Source: JAKAQB01 sp027320105
GTDB lineage: Bacteria > Actinomycetota > Acidimicrobiia > Acidimicrobiales > Palsa-688
DNA length: 64,000 nucleotides
Reading direction: 5' to 3'
Assembly (NCBI GenBank): GCA_027320105.1
Contig: DAHVMA010000037.1
Location: 1 to 64,000, forward strand
Numbering within the stretch: the stretch's first letter is position 1; each line of letters starts with the position of its first letter. The position numbers and the translations under genes are program-made. This document shows, piece after piece, positions 41,634-50,191 of this stretch. Below the pieces are notes generated by a model that was given only the letters and a program-made list of their open reading frames with translations, searched no databases and was not told where the DNA came from.

Positions 41634-43355
41634 GTGGAGGACACCTGGCGCCCGCGGCAGCTCGCCAGCCGCAGCGCGATGTACGCGTGCGAGCGCCTGG
41701 TGGCAGATACGGCCAGCGTCTCCGAAGTCCTCCAGCGGCTCGTCGACGGAGCCCGCCAGCTCCTCGGCGCGCCCGCCAGCTGGCTGGCGCAGCTCGGGCC
41801 TGACGGTCTCCGGATTGCCGCCCACAGCGGGTTGCGCAACCCCGACATGCCTGCCCGTTGGTCGCTCGAGATGGGGCAGGGCATCGGCGGCGCCGTTGCC
41901 GCTTCGGGCCAGCCTACGCTCGTCCGCGACTACCGCCGGGATCCCCGGCGCGTGAGCCTCGTAAAGCTGATCATCGACGAGGAGAAGCTGCGCTCCGCAG
42001 CGGTCGTGCCTGTGTCGGCCGCAGGCGCCCTCTTCGGGGTGCTCTACGTCGCGGACCCCCGCCCGGGGCGTATCAGCGCTGACGATATCGAGCTGCTCGC
42101 GTTGTATGCCCGCATAGGCGCTGTCGCTCTGGAGCGTGCGAAGCAGCGTGCCAGCCTGCTCAGCCATACCGAGGCGCTCGAGCGCGACGCCGGCGGTTGT
42201 CGCCTCGTGCTCGGAGCCCTGCAACAGAGCGCCGAGCTCCTGCTCGCCGGCGCGGATACCGGGCAGGCTCTGGCGCCGCTCAGCGCCGCGCTGGAGCTCT
42301 CGCTCGAGCTCAGCGACCCGGCCGGCCATGTGGTGGGCTCTGCGGGGGATCAGGGCGGGCAGGTCGTCGCCGAGCATGCCCTCTCCGTATACGACGCCCC
42401 GGTCGGCACGCTGGCGGCCCGCCAGGCCGGCTGCAGCGAAGGACCCGGCGCCGAGGTGACGAGCCAGGCGCTGGCCCTGGCCGCTGCGATGCTCAGCCTG
42501 CACCTCGCGCGCCACAAGGAGCGCTACGAGACAGAGCAAAGGCTCTCGCGGCAGCTACTGAGCGACCTGCTGAAGCCGGCGCGCGACCACGACGACCTCC
42601 TCAGCCGCTCGTCGCTCATGGGCCTGGACATCGAGGCGCCAAGGGTGGTGTGCTGCGTAGGCATCCACGAGGGCCCGACCGGCTCGCCGCTCCGGCCGCC
42701 CGTGCTCAGCCTGCGCTCCCTCCAGGTGCTGGAGGTCGCTCTGGCGCGGCGATTTGCCTGCACGATCACGATCCTGCAGGGCGCGCTGGCCGTCGTCCTC
42801 CTGCCGCACCCATCCGGCGACCGCACTGCCCTGCTCAGAGATCTCGGCGCTGTGCTCGCCGATGCAAGCCGGGGGCTCGGGGGGATGCCGCTCGCGGCCG
42901 GCCTCGGCCCAGCGTGCACGAGCCTCGACGACTACCCGGTCTCATACCACGATGCGGCGCTCGCGCTGGAGCTGGCGCGGAGCCGGGTGTCGGGCGGCGG
43001 GGTCGTGGCGAGCGAGGAGCTCGGAGTTTACGGTCTCCTCGCGGGCGCCCTCGATCCCGAGGCGTTGAGGTCCCGCGTGCTACCCGTGCTCGCACCGCTC
43101 CTCGAGTCCGACCGGCAGCGCCACACCGACCACGTCCGCACCCTTCGCGCCTATCTCAGCAATGACCGGCACCTGCAGCACACCGCAGAAGACCTGCACC
43201 TGCACGTGAACTCGCTCCGGTACCGCCTCCGGCGCATCGAGCAGCTCCTCCAGATGGACTTCCACGACAGCGACGACCTGTTCCAGCTCGAGCTCGCGGT
43301 ACGGATCGCAGACCTCCACGCCTTCGGCGAGCAGGCGGGCCCCAGCCGCGTCTGA
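41634..43355 (+). CDS. GAF-PucR transcriptional regulator of the acx operon
   Basis: This 573-aa protein has a GAF domain (LVDGARQLLGAPASWLAQLG, GQGIGGAVAASGQPTLVRDY, VPVSAAGALFGVLYVADPRP) and a PucR C-terminus (HLQHTAEDLHLHVNSLRYRL). It is divergent from acxA. Studied acx operons are usually controlled by sigma-54 activators with GAF domains; this is a different type of activator with a similar sensor. The GTG at 41634 follows AGGGGGG; an ATG at 41592 lacks such a site. It has the same architecture as the BMC regulator at 32704-34602. Confidence 0.85.
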   Translation: MEDTWRPRQLASRSAMYACERLVADTASVSEVLQRLVDGARQLLGAPASWLAQLGPDGLRIAAHSGLRNPDMPARWSLEMGQGIGGAVAASGQPTLVRDYRRDPRRVSLVKLIIDEEKLRSAAVVPVSAAGALFGVLYVADPRPGRISADDIELLALYARIGAVALERAKQRASLLSHTEALERDAGGCRLVLGALQQSAELLLAGADTGQALAPLSAALELSLELSDPAGHVVGSAGDQGGQVVAEHALSVYDAPVGTLAARQAGCSEGPGAEVTSQALALAAAMLSLHLARHKERYETEQRLSRQLLSDLLKPARDHDDLLSRSSLMGLDIEAPRVVCCVGIHEGPTGSPLRPPVLSLRSLQVLEVALARRFACTITILQGALAVVLLPHPSGDRTALLRDLGAVLADASRGLGGMPLAAGLGPACTSLDDYPVSYHDAALALELARSRVSGGGVVASEELGVYGLLAGALDPEALRSRVLPVLAPLLESDRQRHTDHVRTLRAYLSNDRHLQHTAEDLHLHVNSLRYRLRRIEQLLQMDFHDSDDLFQLELAVRIADLHAFGEQAGPSRV

Positions 43356-43522
43356 TCCCGGCCGCCATGCCGGCACTCGCCCATCCCAATCCCATGAAAC
43401 TGGGCGTGTCTGACTCTGCCGCGGAAGTCCGTCCGAAAATGACCCAAGTCACTGGCCCGGCGTCGAGGTGTGGGGCCCGTCCGTGGTGCTGGGCGACGGG
43501 CCTGCGTCGCCGCCGAGGTTCG

Positions 43523-43981
43523 TCAGGAAGGCCCTGCTGAGGATCTTGCACAAACCACTCCGAGCAGGACCGGGACCGGGAGGATGAACGGCCCGATGCT
43601 GAGCATCCCAACGACTGCGACGCAACCGGCCAGCGCGGTCACCGTCCACGCAAGCCACCTGGCGGCGCGGTTTCCGTGCTTGCCGCCGTACCAGGAGGCG
43701 AAGGCCACGACGATGACGGCGAGGAGAGGTATGCCGACAGGTGCGAGCGCCTTGAACCCGTTGACTTGCACCAGGGTGGCGGAAGCGTGCACAAGGTGCG
43801 CGCGAGCGGTCATCGAAGGACTTGTGGCGCCTGGCACCGACGTCGAGGAGCCCGATGTCGACTCGGAGCTGTAGACCGGTGCGGTACACGCCGCGACCAA
43901 CAGGCCGCCGCTCCAAAGCGCTGCCGCTGCAAGCAAGATGCGGGAGGTCCGGTCGGCTCGCACGACCGGTCGCGTGGGCAT
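43523..43981 (-). CDS. Small membrane protein, possible lipoprotein
   Basis: The 152-aa product has an N-terminal hydrophobic segment ILLAAAALWSGGLLVAACTA, whose LVAAC resembles a lipobox; a Ser/Thr-rich spacer; and two hydrophobic helices, VGIPLLAVIVVAFASW and LAWTVTALAGCVAVVGML. The family is unknown. The ATG at 43981 or the GTG at 43987 fits. It lies downstream of the permease on the same strand, past a strong hairpin, so it probably has its own promoter. Confidence 0.55.
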   Translation of the reverse strand: MPTRPVVRADRTSRILLAAAALWSGGLLVAACTAPVYSSESTSGSSTSVPGATSPSMTARAHLVHASATLVQVNGFKALAPVGIPLLAVIVVAFASWYGGKHGNRAARWLAWTVTALAGCVAVVGMLSIGPFILPVPVLLGVVCARSSAGPS

Positions 43982-44065
43982 CGTCACCTCGCATCCTCGG
44001 TGCAACCAGGCAGCGGATCGACACGCGGTCCACCGAGATCCACGATAGGGGATTGGGTGGGATGC

Positions 44066-44098
44066 GTAGCGACCGCCGGCGGCTCCGGCGGTCGCTAC
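44066..44098 (-). terminator. 14-bp hairpin after the permease gene
   Basis: GTAGCGACCGCCGG, loop CGGCT, CCGGCGGTCGCTAC: a perfect 14-bp stem 18 bp downstream of the permease stop. It has no U-tract on the minus strand, as is common for actinobacterial intrinsic-like terminators. Confidence 0.65.
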
Positions 44099-44115
44099 GA
44101 CGATACCTGCCAGCG

Positions 44116-45867
44116 CTACTCGGCGACCGGCGGGGGGTACACGTCCCGGACGTACTCGTCGACCTTGTCGCTCGGCATGCGGGTCGAGATCGCCCACGCG
44201 TAGATCAGGAGGGAGAAGATGATGACGACAAGCATGCTCCACCAGAACGGCAGGATGGTCCCCTTGCCGCCCACCAACGTGTGGTTGAGGCCGAAGATGC
44301 CATTGAAGAGGCCGACGCCCTTGGGGACGTAGAGCCCCGGTGCACCTGGGAACGCCCCGACGAAGGAGATGACACCCATCCCCACGAGGTAGGTGAGGAC
44401 CCACGGGGCGGCATTCCAGTCCAACCTCGGCTGGTGCTGGTTGAGGTGGAAGGTGAACGAGAGCCCGATGAGTACCGCTCCGATCACCATGAACGCCATC
44501 AGCGCGCTGTAAGTGCCCCAACCCGAGAAGTACACGACGAGGTTGGCGAAGACGAACGCGATCGGGGCGATGATCTCGCCGGCCGGCAGCCTGTATGACC
44601 GAGGCAGGTCCGGCTTGCTCCGCCGAAGCGCGCCGAGCGACAGCGGGGCGGCCGCGTACATCATCACCGAGGCACTGGTTATGACCCCGACGAGGGCGAA
44701 CCACGACGGGAAGGGCAGGAGGAAGAGGAGGCCGAGACCGGCTGAGAAGATCACAGCGAAGACCGGTATCTTCTCGGTGCTGGTCCGCTCGAAGACCTCC
44801 GGGACGTAGCCGTTCTTCGAGAGGCCGAACGATATGCGGGACGCCGACGTGAGGTACATGAGGGCGGTTCCACCCGGCGAGACGAAGGCGTCGACCCGGA
44901 AGATCCAGGCCAACCAGGCGAGGCCGCCAACGGCGGCAAGCGTCGCGAAGGGCGCCGATGTCAGGCTGTGGATCGTGGCGTTGGTCAGATGGCTCGGTAT
45001 GCCCGACCAACCCCCGCCGGCGGCGAGCACGCTCGGCTTCAGGGCAGCGATGAACGCAATCTGGACGAGCACGTAGATCGCCGCTCCGAGGAGGATCGAG
45101 CCGATCACGGCCCTGGGGAGGTCCCGTTGCGGGTTGGCGCTCTCGCCGCCGAGCTGCACGGCCTGCTCGAACCCGAGGAGCGAGAAGATGATCCCGGCCG
45201 CTGGCATGGCCTCGAACAGCGTCTTCACCGCCGCGCCCTTCACGAAGAAGGGTCCGGCGTGGCCTCCGCCGAAGTTGCCTCCGTGGAACTTGAAGACGAG
45301 GAAGATCAAGATCGCCAGCACCGGGATCAACACCTTCCAGGTGGTGATGCCATTGTTTGTCTTCGCCAGCCAGCGGATGCCGACCAGGTTCATGTAGGTG
45401 CAGGCGATCATGAGCACCACCGCCACGGGTATGCCGTACTCCCACGAGAGCATGCCCTTGCTGTTGAACAAGCCCCCGAAGCCGGCACTCGGGATGACCC
45501 CCAGGTACTGGATGACGGCCTCCACCTCGATCGGCGCCACGGCTGCCGCCTGGAGGTACGAGAACCAGCCGAACGTGGCGCCGGCGAAGCTGCCGAAGGC
45601 GTAGTGGGGGAAGCGGCTTGTCCCGCCGGTGACAGGGAACAGGCCACCGAGCTCGGCGTGGACGAGAGCAAGGATGGTGATGATCACCGAGGCGATGAGC
45701 CACGAGAGGATCGCCGACGGTCCGGCGAGGGTCGCAGCGCCGAGGGCGCCGAAGAGCCACCCGGACCCGATGATGGACGTCTCGGAGGCCCACATGAGGC
45801 CTACCAGTCCGACCGCCCGATTGAGGCCCTCGGCCTCCAGCACCGCTTGACGTTCGGTTGCAGCCAT
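44116..45867 (-). CDS. APC-family amino acid/amine permease
   Basis: The 583-aa membrane protein starts MAATERQAVLEAEGLNRAVG and has about 12-14 hydrophobic helices, including GLMWASETSIIGSGWLFGAL (APC consensus near helix 1), AIYVLVQIAFIAAL and WSMLVVIIFSLLIYAWAIST. LGFEQAVQLGGESANPQRDL is the APC loop motif. It would import an amino acid, amine or related organic compound by ion symport. The ATG at 45867 is preferred over a longer form. Its substrate is unknown; it may serve the neighbouring catabolic loci, but no overlap or shared operon shows it. Confidence 0.85.
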   Translation of the reverse strand: MAATERQAVLEAEGLNRAVGLVGLMWASETSIIGSGWLFGALGAATLAGPSAILSWLIASVIITILALVHAELGGLFPVTGGTSRFPHYAFGSFAGATFGWFSYLQAAAVAPIEVEAVIQYLGVIPSAGFGGLFNSKGMLSWEYGIPVAVVLMIACTYMNLVGIRWLAKTNNGITTWKVLIPVLAILIFLVFKFHGGNFGGGHAGPFFVKGAAVKTLFEAMPAAGIIFSLLGFEQAVQLGGESANPQRDLPRAVIGSILLGAAIYVLVQIAFIAALKPSVLAAGGGWSGIPSHLTNATIHSLTSAPFATLAAVGGLAWLAWIFRVDAFVSPGGTALMYLTSASRISFGLSKNGYVPEVFERTSTEKIPVFAVIFSAGLGLLFLLPFPSWFALVGVITSASVMMYAAAPLSLGALRRSKPDLPRSYRLPAGEIIAPIAFVFANLVVYFSGWGTYSALMAFMVIGAVLIGLSFTFHLNQHQPRLDWNAAPWVLTYLVGMGVISFVGAFPGAPGLYVPKGVGLFNGIFGLNHTLVGGKGTILPFWWSMLVVIIFSLLIYAWAISTRMPSDKVDEYVRDVYPPPVAE

Positions 45868-46309
45868 GTATCGACAACCCCCCTCTTTCTGGTCGACGGG
45901 CGCTCTGCTCGCCGTGGCGGGCACACCAGCCCAGGAGCAGCTGGGTGAGCGCGGCGAGACGGTACCACCGTGACGGCCCGGTGCGGAGGATGGAACAGGC
46001 GGAACACCGGGAGCTGCCGGCCCGGGGAGCCTGCCGCAACCACCGGTGCGCTGACCGAGGGTGGATAAGGTCCCGAAGTCCTCCTAGCCGGGCAATCCAG
46101 CATGAAGGCGCAGCATGTCTCAGGTTGCCGCGCGGGCGGACGATCGAAGGGTGATGCCCGCCGGCGCCCCGCCCTCAGTAGGAGCCTCCGGGCCTTCGTT
46201 CCCGACCGGAAATACGGGAATCGAGGAAGGCGGCCTCCACGTGCAGCTCCGTCCACCCGATACTTACGGTGTGCGTCTGTCGTGCCACTCCTCGTGCCGG
46301 AACCCCGGC
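45868..46309. other. Divergent intergenic region, no gene called
   Basis: This 442-bp stretch separates the permease from the pilin genes. Frames are open but without domains. I looked for riboswitch cores (c-di-GMP GEMM, cobalamin, c-di-AMP) and found no convincing match. It should contain promoters for both directions. Confidence 0.45.
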
Positions 46310-46969
46310 GTGGCAAGGCGTGATCACGACAGCGGCTTCACCCTCGTGGAGCTGGTCGTGGCGCTGCTGTTGTTCTCCATCGTCTCCCTCGCGTTCGCGT
46401 TCGCGATGACAGGCGGAGCGCGAGCCAGCAACGACGGGCGCCTCCACCAGGTCGCCGTCACGCTGGCGGACTCCGAGCTCGACGCCATCCGGGCCATCAT
46501 CCCCCAGAGCGCCACACCATCGGCGTCCGACATCCTCGCCGGACGGCAGATGGGCGACGCCACGTCCACCCCCCCGGGCGTGTCGCTCGCGGGCATGACC
46601 GAGTACGACGTCGCCAACGGCACGCCGACCGTGCCGCTCAGCACGTCCACCACGGTGGACAACGCCGCGTTCACCACCTACGCCTACCTCGGGCTGTGCT
46701 ACCTCCAGACATCCGGTGGGTCGACGACCTGCACGACCAGCACCGGCTCCAACCCTCCGATGGTGCGCGCCGTCGTCGCCGTGACCTGGCCGAGCGCCGT
46801 TTGCGCCTCCGGTAGGTGCTCCTATGCGACGTCCACTGTCATCAGCACCGCCCCCGACGCCCAGTTCTCGGCCGTCACGGCCCCCGAGCCGCCGACCACG
46901 ACGACGACGGTGGAGCCCACCACCACGACTACGACACCCGAGACGACGACCACCAGCGGGGACAGGTGA
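46310..46969 (+). CDS. Type IV pilin-like protein (pseudopilin 1)
   Basis: The 219-aa product has a prepilin peptidase site, DSG|FTLVELVVALLLFSIVSL, with Glu5 and a hydrophobic helix, then a globular part rich in Ser/Thr with paired Cys (GRCSYAT, TTCTTST). The C-terminus is a Thr-rich tail (TTTTTVEPTTTTTT). I chose the GTG at 46310 because it gives a short basic leader. It is coupled to the next gene by a GTGA overlap. It is likely a minor pilin or type II/IV-like pseudopilin. Confidence 0.8.
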   Translation: MARRDHDSGFTLVELVVALLLFSIVSLAFAFAMTGGARASNDGRLHQVAVTLADSELDAIRAIIPQSATPSASDILAGRQMGDATSTPPGVSLAGMTEYDVANGTPTVPLSTSTTVDNAAFTTYAYLGLCYLQTSGGSTTCTTSTGSNPPMVRAVVAVTWPSAVCASGRCSYATSTVISTAPDAQFSAVTAPEPPTTTTTVEPTTTTTTPETTTTSGDR

Positions 46970-47625
46970 CGACCGCGCACCCCCAGCCGGATCCGGATGA
47001 CCCGGAGGCAGGCTTCACCCTGGTGGAGCTCGCCGTCGCGATGCTCCTGCTCGGCATCGTGCTGGTGATGGCCATGGGCATGTTCCAGACCGCCTTCGGC
47101 GAGCAGTCGCGCAGTGCGACGCTGGAGCAGTCGCAAGCAGCCGTGGCGGGCGCCTTCATCTCCCTCGACCGGCAGGTGCGGTACGCGTCGACCGTCGACT
47201 GCCCGCTCGGCTGGACCGCCTCGACGGCCCCCTGCAACGGCACCCAGCAGGCGCGCACCTACACGAGCGCCCCGTCGGGAGCCGACGCTGTGACCTTCTA
47301 CTCGGGCTACGACGCCACCTGCACCGAGCTGCTCTACGCCACGTCGACAGGCACCCTCGAGGAGCAGACATGGCCCGTGACCCAGAGCGCCCCCGCTGCG
47401 CCTTCGTGGACGGTCCTCGCGACCGGGCTGTCGACCAGTCCGGGCACGCCCCCGTTCAGCTTCCCCCCGGGCGGGACGACCGTGGACAACCAGCAGCTCA
47501 CCATCACCCTGCTCGCCGACAACACCACAGCGCTGGACGCGGTCAGCTCCCAGGCGAGCGTCACCTTCACCGCCGTCAACACCACCAGCTCCCAGCCCCC
47601 GAGCGTCCCGGTGTGCACGTCATGA
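46966..47625 (+). CDS. Type IV pilin-like protein (pseudopilin 2, PilW-like)
   Basis: The 219-aa product has EAG|FTLVELAVAMLLLGIVLV, a classic N-methylation site, followed by SLDRQVRYASTVDCPLGWT, a PilW-like block, and a Ser/Thr-rich domain with Cys pairs. The GTG at 46966 overlaps the previous stop, and the stop overlaps the next ATG. Three minor-pilin-like genes in a row suggest a tip complex. No pilus ATPase or prepilin peptidase is in this window. Confidence 0.8.
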   Translation: MTTAHPQPDPDDPEAGFTLVELAVAMLLLGIVLVMAMGMFQTAFGEQSRSATLEQSQAAVAGAFISLDRQVRYASTVDCPLGWTASTAPCNGTQQARTYTSAPSGADAVTFYSGYDATCTELLYATSTGTLEEQTWPVTQSAPAAPSWTVLATGLSTSPGTPPFSFPPGGTTVDNQQLTITLLADNTTALDAVSSQASVTFTAVNTTSSQPPSVPVCTS

Positions 47626-49385
47626 GGCTCCGTCTTCGCTCGCGCGTCGCTCCCGCCCGGCCGGCGGACGATCGGGGCTCTATCCTGCTGGTGCTGGCCC
47701 TGATCATGTTCATGTCCGTCCTGGTCAGCACCCTGGCGACGGCGGCGGCGTTCCAGCTCAACTTCGCCTCGCGGCTGGCGCAGCGCGACGACGCCCTCCA
47801 AGGAGCGCTCGCCGGTGTACAGGCGGCGGTCGGCGAGATCCGGGCGGCCTCGCACACCGCAAGAGGCCAGCTCGTGGGCAACGTCGCCCAGCTGCCGTGC
47901 GCCACCTCCAGCTCGCCGCTGACCGGCACGATCGACTCCGGGTCCAGCTCCACCCTCCACTACAGCGTCACCATCACCTACACGATCAGGACCTCGTCGG
48001 GTACTTCCACCGCCACATGCACCCACGGTGCCGGCCCGGCGCCAGGCCGCGGGATCGAGTACACCGTCGTGAAGGCGGGCATCACATCGGTCGGCAGCGA
48101 CAACCCGTCCAGCTCGACGGTGCCGACGCGGACCGTCTACTCGACCTACACCTTCCTGTCGCCTACCAATCAGAACTTCCCGGGCGGCCTGATCTGGAGC
48201 TTCAACCGCGACAACTGCTGGACGATCGGTCCCTCCGCCGGCGGCAGGAACTACTACCTCGACACGATCATCTCCACTGCCTGCAGCACCGCCAACCCGA
48301 GGGAGCAGTTCGGCTACGAGCCCAACTACACGATCCAGACGATCCTCGGAGGGCAGGCCTACTGCGTCACCGATCCCGGCCAGACGCAGACCGGGACGAT
48401 CAACGCGAGCTCCCTCAGCACCAACGCCGTCCTGCTCGAGCCTTGCAGCACGGCGACGCCAACGCCGTTCGACCAGCAGTGGGGCGTCCAGGACACCGCC
48501 CAGATCGAGGGCGTCAACACGGCCGGCGACCCCAACAGCTGGTGCCTGATGAACGCCGATCCGTCCGCGGCCGAGCAGCCCGTGACCATCCAGGGCGGCC
48601 CTGGTGGCCCCAACGACTGTGCCCAGCCCTTCAGCGACACCTGGACCTGGCAGATGACCTCCCAGGTCGGCTCGGGTGGCTCGAACCCGACCCCGGGGAC
48701 AGAAGGGCCGTCCGACCAGCTGGTGAACTACCTGGAGTTCGGCCGGTGCATGGACGTCACCAACCAGGACACCAGTTTTGGCTCACTCATCGACTACACC
48801 TGCAAGCAGTTCCCGGACACCGCCAACTACCCCATCTGGAACCAGCGGTGGTGCTGGGTGCCGCTGTCCTCGATCAGCGGCGAGCCGGCCAACTCGGGCC
48901 TGCTCTACACCCCTTACAACCTCCAGGGCCAGTGCCCCAACCCGGCCGACAGGCCCCCGAGCGGGGTCACCCCCTACTGCCTCCGGACAGCACCGGACAA
49001 CGCCACCAACCCGGCCGACCAGCCGCCGGGCGGCGGGCCGATACAGGTCACCGGGGGCTACAACCCCACGGCCGTGACGGTGGTCGACTGCAGCAGCCTC
49101 CTGGCCAGCGTGCGCTCGGGCACCGTGCCGGCGGGAGACGCCAGCATGGTCTGGGTCTCCGTCGGCTCCGGCGGGACCTCACTCACCGACTACACCTACC
49201 AGGACTACCAGGGCCGCTGCCTCCAGGCGAACTCGTCCACCGGCATCGTCTGGCCCTCCGGAGCGGTCGGGAGCGGGGACGCCTGGACGATGATCCAGGT
49301 GGACACCTGTGACGGGAACCTGTCGCAGCGTTGGAACGCCCCCCCGGACCTCGCGCCCTCCCAGGTGACCAACACCCACGAGTGA
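47622..49385 (+). CDS. PilX-like N-terminus fused to ricin-type lectin domain
   Basis: The 587-aa protein starts with a basic stretch and ILLVLALIMFMSVLVSTLAT, then a PilX-like helix (LAQRDDALQGALAGVQAAVG). The C-terminal ~350 residues carry ricin B-type QxW repeats: FDQQWGVQD, SLIDYTCKQ with NQRWCW, and YQGRCLQANSS with LSQRWNAP. Ricin-type domains bind carbohydrates. It is probably an exported pilus-associated adhesin or glycan binder. Many Cys pairs suggest disulfides outside the cell. It is coupled to the previous pilin gene by an ATGA overlap. Confidence 0.75.
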   Translation: MRLRLRSRVAPARPADDRGSILLVLALIMFMSVLVSTLATAAAFQLNFASRLAQRDDALQGALAGVQAAVGEIRAASHTARGQLVGNVAQLPCATSSSPLTGTIDSGSSSTLHYSVTITYTIRTSSGTSTATCTHGAGPAPGRGIEYTVVKAGITSVGSDNPSSSTVPTRTVYSTYTFLSPTNQNFPGGLIWSFNRDNCWTIGPSAGGRNYYLDTIISTACSTANPREQFGYEPNYTIQTILGGQAYCVTDPGQTQTGTINASSLSTNAVLLEPCSTATPTPFDQQWGVQDTAQIEGVNTAGDPNSWCLMNADPSAAEQPVTIQGGPGGPNDCAQPFSDTWTWQMTSQVGSGGSNPTPGTEGPSDQLVNYLEFGRCMDVTNQDTSFGSLIDYTCKQFPDTANYPIWNQRWCWVPLSSISGEPANSGLLYTPYNLQGQCPNPADRPPSGVTPYCLRTAPDNATNPADQPPGGGPIQVTGGYNPTAVTVVDCSSLLASVRSGTVPAGDASMVWVSVGSGGTSLTDYTYQDYQGRCLQANSSTGIVWPSGAVGSGDAWTMIQVDTCDGNLSQRWNAPPDLAPSQVTNTHE

Positions 49386-49634
49386 CTGCGCTCCGGTGAG
49401 GAGGCGTGGTGGCCGACGGAGGACCTCGAGCACCGCCGCCCGGCCTGGGCCGAAGATCTCCCGGCGGCGGGAATGCATGTCGCCTGCCCGTGGTTGCAAC
49501 ACCTGCTCGGCTCCGGATGTCCCCCCTGTCCGTGGAGCGAGCCGTCGAGACCCGGCACCCCCCCCGCCGGGTCTCGACGCGCGCCGGAAGCTCCCTCGGC
49601 GCCGCCCGAACCGCGACAATGGCGGCGTGTGGCG

Positions 49635-49660
49635 GGAACTTTTCGGGGAGCTGGGGCGTC
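49635..49660 (+). promoter_or_regulatory. ECF-type promoter, probably autoregulatory
   Basis: GGAAC (49635-49639), 17 bases, CGTC (49657-49660) matches the common ECF sigma promoter pattern. It ends directly before the sigma gene, so transcripts may be leaderless and start near the GTG at 49670. Seen by eye; not scored. Confidence 0.5.
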
Positions 49661-50191
49661 GTGACAGACGTGGGTGACAGCGGGCCGACGACCGCCGACG
49701 GGCCGGCAGGGCCCCACCCGGCGCGCCGGCGGCGGGACCGGCCGGCGCCGCCGCTGTTCGACGACCTCTACCGCCGGGAGCGGGACGGGCTCGTACGGCT
49801 GGCGTTCCTCCTGACCGGCAGCCAGGCGGCCGCCGAGGACCTCGTCCAGGACGTGTTCCTCCGGGCCCGGCCACGGCTGGAGGCCGTCGACGAGCCGGCG
49901 GCGTACCTGCACCGCAGCGTGACCAACGCCTGCTGGTCGTGGCACCGGCACCGGCGCCGGGAGGACCAGTACCGGCCCGACCGACCGGTGGTCGTCGCCG
50001 GAACCTCGGACGTCGAGATGTGGGATGCGCTGGCACGCCTCGCCCCCCGGCGCCGGCACGTGCTCGTCCTCCGGTACTACCTCGACTACTCGGAGGCACA
50101 GGTCGCCGGCGTGCTCGGATGTCGGGTGGGGACGGTCAAGTCGGCCACGCACCGAGCTCTCCAGGACCTGCGGAGGGTGCTCGAGTCGTGA
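49661..50191 (+). CDS. ECF sigma factor (SigE-like)
   Basis: The 176-aa product has region 2 (FDDLYRRERDGLVRLAFLLT, AAEDLVQDVFLRAR) and region 4 (LARLAPRRRHVLVLRYYLDY, SEAQVAGVLGCRVGTVKSAT). It recruits RNA polymerase to GGAAC-type promoters. The GTG at 49661 is chosen; if the ECF promoter at 49635-49660 is real, the in-frame GTG at 49670 may be the actual start. It is coupled by a GTGA overlap to a membrane protein that is probably its regulator. Confidence 0.85.
   Translation: MTDVGDSGPTTADGPAGPHPARRRRDRPAPPLFDDLYRRERDGLVRLAFLLTGSQAAAEDLVQDVFLRARPRLEAVDEPAAYLHRSVTNACWSWHRHRRREDQYRPDRPVVVAGTSDVEMWDALARLAPRRRHVLVLRYYLDYSEAQVAGVLGCRVGTVKSATHRALQDLRRVLES

Noticed and set aside
43523..46039. 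An 838-codon minus-strand frame joining the permease region to the small membrane protein
   Set aside because: Only its last 152 residues are protein-like; the rest is out of frame with the clear APC permease.
45868..46309. Possible riboswitch upstream of the pilin genes
   Set aside because: The GC-rich leader has GCAACCACCGG-like pieces, but no c-di-GMP (GEMM), cobalamin or c-di-AMP core could be matched by eye.
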